Below are positions 58,174-63,432 of a stretch of 63,432 nucleotides of DNA, piece by piece. The position numbers and the translations under genes were made by a program. Source of the DNA: Candidatus Poseidonia sp. (GTDB taxonomy: Archaea; Thermoplasmatota; Poseidoniia; Poseidoniales; Poseidoniaceae); assembly GCA_030829545.1 (NCBI GenBank), contig JAURAI010000004.1, forward strand, positions 1 to 63,432, written 5' to 3'. The notes under the pieces are model-generated. The model did not search any database, was not told the DNA's origin, and was given only the letters and a program-made list of their open reading frames with translations. The stretch's first letter is position 1, and every line of letters begins with the position of its first letter.

Positions 58174-59640
58174 CTAATCTTCATCCAGTGTGTTGAGGGC
58201 GTCATCCAAATTAGGCAATTCTCTTGGTGCTTCCATGGTGGATTGGTGAACGCTACGAGCCGATGATGTCGGTTGGTCACCATCACCTGCAAGCCATGTC
58301 TTCCAAGCTTCCGCACGACCTGCACGACGGATTTCAAGAGGGTGCCAGAGGGGTTCGAGGTCGGCTTCAAGGTCGTGCAGTGCTTTGACTTGGCGAGCGA
58401 AATGGTCGGAAGCAACTTCTTCCATTCGGAGCAATAATTCACGGAGGCGGGTGCGAACAACCTCGTCTCCGTCTCGCCAAAGTGCGATGAGAATTCCACG
58501 TTCATCGGCAGGGTCGTAATCGATGTACTCGCGAAGATTGGGAACGAGGTTGCGACGGACGATGGGGAGGGGGTGGTCAACCAATTGCTTCAATCGGTCA
58601 GCCCACTGATCTTTGTCGAGGTATTTGACGTCGCCAACCGTAGCGCTCGCTGCCGCGAGAACGCCCTCATCTGGGGAGGCGAGCATGTCATCGAGGAAGG
58701 GGAGAGCATCCCATCCCAAGCGACGGAACAATCGTGTCAGGACATCGGCCATGGCCCGTTGGACCAAGGTCTCTTCCCGACCGTGGAGTCGCTGTGCCAA
58801 TTGATATCCAAAATCACGGTCGGCTTCAATGGATTTTGCCAAACATAGGGTCACTTTGTTGGCGACTTCCCCTTCACTATCGAGGGCTCGGCGCATGAGA
58901 ATTTCTTTGAGCCCAAGTGGGTCAATCAGACCTTTTCGCTCGAGCAACAAGCGTACCCATTCCATGAGGAGGAGGCGCCGGTCAAGAGGACCGTTCTCAA
59001 GACGTTCAAGCAGCCAACGGGCGGCCTCAACACCTTGCTCGTGGGCAATCACAGCCGTCGACATCCGAGGTACAACAGCGTGAGGGTTCCAGTCCATGTG
59101 TTGGGGTCCAGCATCGGGTTGCGTATGCCAAGTACCGGGTCGCTCCGCCAAGGCGATGGATTCTACCAAGTGGTAGCCTTGATGGACAGGCTGACCGTAT
59201 GGAACGGTGGCCAGACCATTCACTAAAGCAATGCTAAGCCACCATCGGTCGGTATTGGGGGCGTGCGGGTCAAAGGCTTGAGCCAACCAGTCGGTAGCAA
59301 TGAGGAAAAGGAGTCGGTGTGCAACTTCATCCATTCGTCGTGAAAGCCACTTCTGGTGAACTTCAAAGGGGTCATCACTGAGATTCATTCTATGAGGGAC
59401 AATGAGGTCTACCACCGTATTGAGGTGGCGGTCAAACATGCCTCGGTCGATGCTGAGAATTCCGAGGCCTTCCTCGAAGAGGGTATGTGGTGACGTAGGG
59501 GCGATTGGGGGGAAGTCAGGGTCGCTCATTGGAGGGGAGGGAAGAGGCCATGCTTCGGTCCCTCGCTCCAGTGCTTCAACCAATCCAGTGGCCACGCGCT
59601 CAAAGGCGGTGTCAGATATTTTGGTTCGGCTTTTGCTCAC
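58174..59640 (-). CDS. HEAT-repeat-like protein
   Basis: 488 residues from GTG 59640, which stands 5 nt behind GGTGA. The open frame goes back to TTG 59670. The protein is mostly helical. The central and C-terminal parts show HEAT-like pairs (LVQRAMADVLTRLFRRLGWD, LPFLDDMLASPDEGVLAAAS, PIVRRNLVPNLREYIDYDPA, DEVVRTRLRELLLRMEEVAS). No catalytic motif. It may be a scaffold. It lies 43 bp after tfb on the same strand. Confidence 0.72.
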   Translation of the reverse strand: MSKSRTKISDTAFERVATGLVEALERGTEAWPLPSPPMSDPDFPPIAPTSPHTLFEEGLGILSIDRGMFDRHLNTVVDLIVPHRMNLSDDPFEVHQKWLSRRMDEVAHRLLFLIATDWLAQAFDPHAPNTDRWWLSIALVNGLATVPYGQPVHQGYHLVESIALAERPGTWHTQPDAGPQHMDWNPHAVVPRMSTAVIAHEQGVEAARWLLERLENGPLDRRLLLMEWVRLLLERKGLIDPLGLKEILMRRALDSEGEVANKVTLCLAKSIEADRDFGYQLAQRLHGREETLVQRAMADVLTRLFRRLGWDALPFLDDMLASPDEGVLAAASATVGDVKYLDKDQWADRLKQLVDHPLPIVRRNLVPNLREYIDYDPADERGILIALWRDGDEVVRTRLRELLLRMEEVASDHFARQVKALHDLEADLEPLWHPLEIRRAGRAEAWKTWLAGDGDQPTSSARSVHQSTMEAPRELPNLDDALNTLDED

Positions 59641-59683
59641 GCTCTTCACCGTACCCGCAGACGCTTGCAATCGAAACGTGTTC

Positions 59684-60616
59684 TCAAATGTCCAACTCGA
59701 TGTTGAGGTTTTGAATCAATTCCTTGTATCGGTTACGAATGGTCACTTCAGTCACGCCTGCGACTTCTGCGACTTCACGTTGTGTACGGCGCTTGCCACA
59801 CAGAACTGATGCAATGTAGATGATGGAGGCGGCGATACCTGTTGGCCCTCGTCCGCTGGTCAATTCCTTCTCTTGTGCGGCCTTGATGAGTTCGTAGGCT
59901 TTCGCTTCAACATCTGCATCCAAACCAAGACCGGAACAGAATCGTGAGATGTAATCTTCTGGACCGGTTGGCATGATCTTCATTTTGAGTTCACGCACCA
60001 TGAATCGGTATGTTCGTCCAATTTCCTTGCGTCCGGTTCGGGAGGCTTGGCCAATTTCATCAAGTGTTCGAGGAACACCGCATTGGCGGCAAGCAGCATA
60101 GAGAGATGCTGCGGCAACACCCTCAATCGAGCGACCACGAATCAAACGCTTGTCAACGGCCTTCTTGTAGTTGACAGCTGCGGCTTCACGGACGGATTTT
60201 GGAAGTTCCAATCGGCTGGCCATACGGTCAAGTTCAGCCAAAGCCATGGCGAGGTTGCGCTCTGTTGCGTTGCTTACACGGCTTCGCTTCTGCCATTTAC
60301 GCATGCGGTAAAACTGAGATCGGTACCTTGAGTTGATGGTTTTTCCAGAATAATCCTTGTTTTGCCAGTCAATATCAGTGGACAACCCTTTGTCGTGAAG
60401 CATCACGGTCATGGGCGCACCGGTACGGGCTCGCTGGTCGCCTTGTTCGGGGGAAAAGACACGCCATTCTGCACCTTGATCGATAACGTTGTCTTCTAAG
60501 ACCAGCCCGCAGTCGTCACAAACGACTTCCCCACGGGTCTCGTCTCTTGATAGAGAGCGACTTCCACAGTCGCTGCATTTCACAATATCTTCCACTTGTT
60601 GGTCATCCATTTTCAT
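59684..60616 (-). CDS. tfb: transcription initiation factor TFB
   Basis: Recruits RNA polymerase to TBP-bound promoters. 310 residues. The zinc ribbon (C14, C17, C33, C36; [19 protein letters not shown]) is followed by the B-reader region ([19 protein letters not shown]) and two cyclin-fold repeats (about 115-210 and 215-305), the second ending with a helix-turn-helix ([19 protein letters not shown]) for the BRE. GGAGAG lies before ATG 60616. TBP itself is not in the window. Confidence 0.97.
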   Translation of the reverse strand: MKMDDQQVEDIVKCSDCGSRSLSRDETRGEVVCDDCGLVLEDNVIDQGAEWRVFSPEQGDQRARTGAPMTVMLHDKGLSTDIDWQNKDYSGKTINSRYRSQFYRMRKWQKRSRVSNATERNLAMALAELDRMASRLELPKSVREAAAVNYKKAVDKRLIRGRSIEGVAAASLYAACRQCGVPRTLDEIGQASRTGRKEIGRTYRFMVRELKMKIMPTGPEDYISRFCSGLGLDADVEAKAYELIKAAQEKELTSGRGPTGIAASIIYIASVLCGKRRTQREVAEVAGVTEVTIRNRYKELIQNLNIELDI

Positions 60617-60643
60617 CTCTCCTAATCACACAAATATGTGAAT

Positions 60644-60651
60644 CTATTTAA
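60644..60651 (-). promoter_or_regulatory. TATA box of the tfb gene
   Basis: Minus-strand TTAAATAG lies about 32 nt before the tfb ATG. With GGAGAG next to the ATG, the message would have a short leader of about 7 nt. Confidence 0.5.
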
Positions 60652-60794
60652 GGGCTTTTGGAATTCATATTTATACATTTCCGTTTCGTTCATTGAGGAG
60701 GAGTTTTTCCTCTCCCGCATACTTAGCAACAATGTTGCTGACCTTTATTAGAGCCAATAAGGAGCATGAACGGTTGAAATTGTTCGAGAAAATA

Positions 60795-61385
60795 TTATTT
60801 TTTCCTGGAAAGCAACACAAGCGGGAGACCGAAAAGAACGATCAAAATAAGAATCTCAGAAAATTGCGACACGCGATCTGACAATTCTAATTCGCTCCCG
60901 AACGAGGTATAATCTGACACTGCCCAATCGTCTCCATCCGTGGGTTGATGGTCTCCATCAACGACATTACCGGCGATCGTAAACGTTACCTCATTCTCAC
61001 TGAAAGGCGCCGTCCATTCGACAAGCCAAGTCCGCTGATTTGCTCCTGAATGTTCATGCGTCATCTCGCCGTTTTCCGTGACATATGTTGTTGAATCTTT
61101 GGAAGATAATGTTCCGTCTGATGCTTTCAAATTGAATCCTCCTCTGTGACCTTGTTCTGCCTCTTCAGGGCCGCCAGCAAGAACGATGCTGAGTTCATAC
61201 ACTTCTCCAGAATTATACGTGCTTGGGATTCCAATAATCTCAACAGAAGTGTCGCTCCCTGCATTTTCTCCATGGCAGGTACAACCGGTTTCAGAATACC
61301 CCTCCATTCCGTGTGATGAACCAAACACTCCCGATGATGGAAGGAGCAGAAGGCTCGATAGCAATATAATGAGTATAGGCCGCAT
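60795..61385 (-). CDS. exported CxCH protein with C-terminal anchor (choice-of-anchor V-like)
   Basis: 196 residues. Signal peptide MRPILIILLSSLLLLPSSGV, then the cysteine motif ETGCTCHGEN (C35-T-C37-H), a beta-sandwich (GIPSTYNSGEVYELSIVL, WTAPFSENEVTFTIAGNVVD) and a C-terminal helix ILILIVLFGLPLVLL ending in RKK. The order of Cys-His motif, sandwich and C-terminal anchor is like the choice-of-anchor V/Reeler-type exported proteins. The start is uncertain; ATG 61394 and 61409 also fit. It follows the membrane gene in the same operon. It may bind heme or copper at the CTCH site. Confidence 0.68.
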   Translation of the reverse strand: MRPILIILLSSLLLLPSSGVFGSSHGMEGYSETGCTCHGENAGSDTSVEIIGIPSTYNSGEVYELSIVLAGGPEEAEQGHRGGFNLKASDGTLSSKDSTTYVTENGEMTHEHSGANQRTWLVEWTAPFSENEVTFTIAGNVVDGDHQPTDGDDWAVSDYTSFGSELELSDRVSQFSEILILIVLFGLPLVLLSRKK

Positions 61386-61401
61386 CGCAATCATCTCTTC
61401 A

Positions 61402-61926
61402 TCAATCATCCTGGGTGCTGGTACTTCTGCGATGTTGAACCAAGCCAACCATCACGCCAATCTCTGAAATTTTTGCCGTAAGGCCAAGGTAATCTTCCAA
61501 AAGAGAGTGGATATCATGGTTTGAAACAAAATAAGCGATGAACATCACAAGCGATAGTATTCCTAAGGAATAGTGGGCAATTCGTTCTCTCGTATCATTC
61601 ATTTTTACCAGCAGTGGAGATACGAGAATGACCAACACTCCTACTCCTCCAAGAAGCAGGATTCGGTCGGTGATTCCCAACAGAATATGCACCAAGCCAG
61701 AAAGCAAGGCCAAGGAAAATATGCCCGGCTTAAATGCTGATAATTTCTTAGGATTGTTGGAACGAAAAACGAAGAACACAACCAAGGAAATAGAAACTGA
61801 AATCAAGAAAATTTGTATGTTTGTCAGGAGAGGGGAGCTTTCTGCTCCTCCATGCGCAGAGACAATAGGAATGGAGAGAATATACACTACCAGTGTGAAA
61901 AGGTATCCCAACACTCGATTCTTCAT
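61402..61926 (-). CDS. membrane protein with signal peptide, possible metal-binding mature N-terminus
   Basis: 174 residues. A signal peptide-like start (MKNRVLGYLFTLVVYILSIP) would be cut after IVSA, leaving HGGAESS, so the mature protein would begin with histidine, as in CopC-like copper proteins. About five helices follow (ILLGITDRILLLGGVGVLVI and others). It overlaps the stop of the Cys-rich gene (GAATGA). Family not recognised. Confidence 0.68.
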   Translation of the reverse strand: MKNRVLGYLFTLVVYILSIPIVSAHGGAESSPLLTNIQIFLISVSISLVVFFVFRSNNPKKLSAFKPGIFSLALLSGLVHILLGITDRILLLGGVGVLVILVSPLLVKMNDTRERIAHYSLGILSLVMFIAYFVSNHDIHSLLEDYLGLTAKISEIGVMVGLVQHRRSTSTQDD

Positions 61927-62108
61927 TCTGAATCTCCCTTGCATGATTTACAGTCTTGGAGCGCCCAATCTCCATCATCGACAGCGATGCAACCGCAACC
62001 ACATGAACACATCCAACCCACAGGATCCCAGCCGCTTCCACCTTCTGCCCGGGTATAGACGCGCTTCATTTTGCAACCGCAATTGCACACCTCGGCTTTG
62101 ACTCGCAT
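61923..62108 (-). CDS. small cysteine-rich protein, 61 aa
   Basis: First gene of the operon. Nine cysteines in CNCGC (8, 10, 12), MCSCGCGC (34, 36, 38, 40) and CKSC (53, 56), with few hydrophobic residues and no signal peptide, so a soluble metal- or cluster-binding protein like a small metallothionein or zinc ribbon. The ATG is about 27 nt behind a TATA-like element inside a palindrome, so it is leaderless and probably controlled. Its stop overlaps the next start. Confidence 0.72.
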   Translation of the reverse strand: MRVKAEVCNCGCKMKRVYTRAEGGSGWDPVGWMCSCGCGCIAVDDGDWALQDCKSCKGDSE

Positions 62109-62119
62109 GGCGCGTTCAT

Positions 62120-62152
62120 ATTGTAGTCAATAATAAGTTTTGACTACAATAG
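62120..62152 (-). promoter_or_regulatory. 33-bp operator palindrome over the promoter of the Cys-rich operon
   Basis: Perfect 12-bp arms TATTGTAGTCAA (62120-62131) and TTGACTACAATA (62141-62152) around a 9-bp AT-rich spacer. On the minus strand the spacer reads AACTTATTA and lies about 25-30 nt before ATG 62108, where box A should be. A dimeric regulator bound here would block TBP. Half-site GACTACA is reminiscent of CopY/BlaI-type sites. That is only a resemblance. Confidence 0.72.
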
Positions 62153-62332
62153 CCTCAACGAAAACCTCCACCACAGGCACGATCAAGCCCGGGATTCGGC
62201 ATGTCGCCTACCCCTTACAAGATGCTCGAGCGAAGGATAGCGTCTGACAAGACCCACTGCAAGCCCATTGATTTGCCAATACCCGAGCAATGGGTATTCG
62301 GATATACCCTCTGATTTTATCCGAAAGCGATT

Positions 62333-63096
62333 ATGTCGGGGAATAGTTTAACTTCACGAAAAATAAAAAATGGCCATGCGAAAAGATACTTTTTTGTATT
62401 TATGCTTCTTGTTTTGATGCCCTTTCTGGATGTCTTGATGACAAGGAAAGCGATGAGAGTGATACGGGAGAGGGTCAATATTTCAAACCTGAAAATCGAA
62501 ATGAACTCCAAGAGGCAGTGTTCCAGCATACTAGCGATCCAGCTGGCGCGAATTCCACTTATGGGGAAATCAACACTTGGGATACCTCATTCATTACCGA
62601 CATGTCTAGATTATTTCTTTATGAAAGGAGTTTCAATGGAAACATCACAGATTGGGATGTTTCAAGTGTAACTGATATGGGCCAGATGTTTCACAATGCT
62701 GAGAGTTTCAATCAAGATATTTCAGGCTGGGATGTGTCAAGTGTGACGAATATGAGCCAGATGTTTCATGATGCTGAGAGTTTCAATCAAGACATTACGG
62801 GTTGGGATGTTTCAAGTGTAACAAACATGAGCGAGATGCTTGAAAATGTAGTGAGTTTCAATCTAGACATTTCAGGTTGGGATGTTTCAAGTGTCACTGA
62901 TATGAGCGAGATGTTTGAGCAAGCGTATTCTTTCAATCAAAATATATCAGGCTGGGATGTATCAAATGTGACTGATACGATCAAGATGTTTGATGAAGCA
63001 GAGGAGTTATCAGATAGCAATAAATGTGCAATCCATACATCATTCAGTTCAAACAATAACTGGAGCTATGATTGGGAATCGTATTGCAGTGATTGA
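62333..63096 (+). pseudogene. BspA-like (DUF285 repeat) surface lipoprotein, frameshifted
   Basis: Two frames together make one lipoprotein. Frame one (ATG 62333) gives a basic N-terminus and the membrane helix YFFVFMLLVLMP. At 62419-62429 (ATGCCCTTTCTGGATG) it must shift so that the lipobox FSGC and then LDDKESDESDTGEGQYFKPE follow; adding one T to the CCCTTT tract restores the frame. The remainder (stop 63094-63096) has five 25-residue repeats FNQDISGWDVSSVTNMSQMF typical of BspA-like proteins. The shift may be a sequencing error, a true null or phase variation. Its substrate or partner is unknown. Confidence 0.72.
62630..63005 (+). repeat. 75-bp tandem repeat encoding DUF285 units
   Basis: Five consecutive units of 75 bp, each starting near AGTTTCAATCAAGA and coding FNQDISGWDVSSVTNMSxMF plus AxS. 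The DNA between units is also very similar, so copy number could change by recombination. Confidence 0.7.
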
Positions 63097-63239
63097 GCAA
63101 AGGGCCCCCCATTGATGAGACGGGTAAGCAATGGGAATCCCTATGCATTTTATTTTCTAATGGCACCAGCCTTCTCGCGTATTGATGGGTGTACTCGTGA
63201 GCCCATGAGGTTGAATAGTTCGCCCGTTTGGAGGAACAT

Positions 63240-63432
63240 GTGAGCACGGTTTCCTTCGAATCGCTTCACTGGCTACGTCGATTTCTTGACGGGACGCCCG
63301 GTGATGACCAAGTAGGAGGCAGGCCGCGCCAAGTTCCCAAAGTTTGCTGGTCGCGAGTTACCCCTGCCACAGCACCCCATCCCACTCTCCGACTCTGGTC
63401 GGTGGAAATGGGCAGCGAGTTGGGTCTTGAGG
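63240..63432 (+). CDS. selO: SelO (YdiU) protein adenylyltransferase, N-terminal part
   Basis: Partial gene cut by the right edge, 64 residues seen. GTG 63240 stands behind GGAGG (63230-63234). The sequence RPRQVPKVCWSRVTPATAPH then LRLWSVEMGSELGLE fits the N-terminus of SelO pseudokinases (PRQVxxACxSRVxPTPxxxP), which AMPylate proteins in redox stress. The catalytic part lies beyond the window. It is on the plus strand after the lipoprotein. Confidence 0.72.
   Translation, partial: MSTVSFESLHWLRRFLDGTPGDDQVGGRPRQVPKVCWSRVTPATAPHPTLRLWSVEMGSELGLE

Noticed and set aside
60693-60881. Plus-strand frame of 62 codons between tfb and the anchored protein
   Set aside because: Its Lys-rich composition arises from antisense of AT-rich minus coding sequence, with no promoter or ribosome site.
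62630-63005. CRISPR-like array
   Set aside because: The 75-bp units are in frame with a repeat protein and have no unique spacers.
63044-63247. Minus-strand frame of 67 codons
   Set aside because: Antisense to the lipoprotein repeat and the SelO start, no ribosome site, unlikely composition.

Overview
The window reads as one contiguous, gene-dense piece of an archaeal chromosome. Archaeal markers are a TFB transcription factor (59.7-60.6 kb), FEN1 with a C-terminal PCNA-binding motif, type II methionine aminopeptidase, a KEOPS Pcc1 subunit, archaeal phosphopantothenate synthetase, a Trm-G10/Trm11-type tRNA methyltransferase, a THEP1-type NTPase, a type IV pilin with the archaeal N-terminal segment, and leaderless starts 25-30 nt behind TATA-like boxes. 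Mixed in are bacterial-type metabolic genes: homodimeric pyruvate dehydrogenase E1, ATP-dependent PEP carboxykinase, class II fumarase, glutathione peroxidase, CaiB-type CoA transferase and a bacterial/poxvirus-type topoisomerase IB. This mix, plus aerobic heterotrophic metabolism, points to a planktonic euryarchaeon such as Marine Group II (Poseidoniales). That assignment is inferred from gene content only. Where a leader exists, the usual ribosome binding site is GAGGTGA or GGAGG.

Layout. 0-4.5 kb: type IV pilin; a minus-strand operon of a PSGP-repeat protein, a small TBP-like protein, a TsaC/Sua5 protein and MetAP; an RDD membrane protein. 4.5-10 kb: UPF1-type helicase, zinc-ribbon/TPR protein, GNAT acetyltransferase, polysaccharide deacetylase, cupin, Smr protein. 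10-17 kb: TPR protein, AceE, a 59-residue Hc1-like histone, CoA transferase, FEN1. 17-21 kb: tRNA methyltransferase, YkgJ-type protein, tRNA-Arg, a phosphatase operon, unknown genes. 21-30 kb: left-handed beta-helix protein and phosphosugar mutase, a 1295-residue membrane protein, PckA, an SDR-type protein. 30-36 kb: GPx, cyclophilin, isoaspartyl peptidase, TopIB, a fumarase with an N-terminal ribbon-helix-helix domain, a membrane protein. 36-46 kb: beta-propeller, carbonic anhydrase, HflX, Pcc1, DCC protein, ExoIII, FAD oxidoreductase, NadC, phosphopantothenate synthetase, an ICDH/IPMDH-family enzyme. 46-50.5 kb: small membrane/coiled-coil proteins, then a nucleotide-sugar/surface glycan group. 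50.5-59.6 kb: DUF2237, glutaredoxin, TerB-like pair, solo adenine methyltransferase, THEP1 NTPase behind a palindromic promoter, GcvH, RNase H, GalU-like enzyme, HEAT-like protein. 60.6-63.1 kb: an A+T-richer stretch with a three-gene Cys-rich/membrane/exported operon under a dyad operator, and a BspA-like lipoprotein gene broken by a frameshift. The right edge cuts a SelO gene.

The most unusual items are the RHH-fumarase fusion, the candidate metal/redox operon with its TATA box inside a 33-bp palindrome, the frameshifted lipoprotein, the Hc1-like protein, the possible single-repeat TBP-fold protein next to tsaC, and the palindromic promoter of the THEP1 gene. No IS element, integrase, CRISPR array, rRNA or recognisable prophage was seen.
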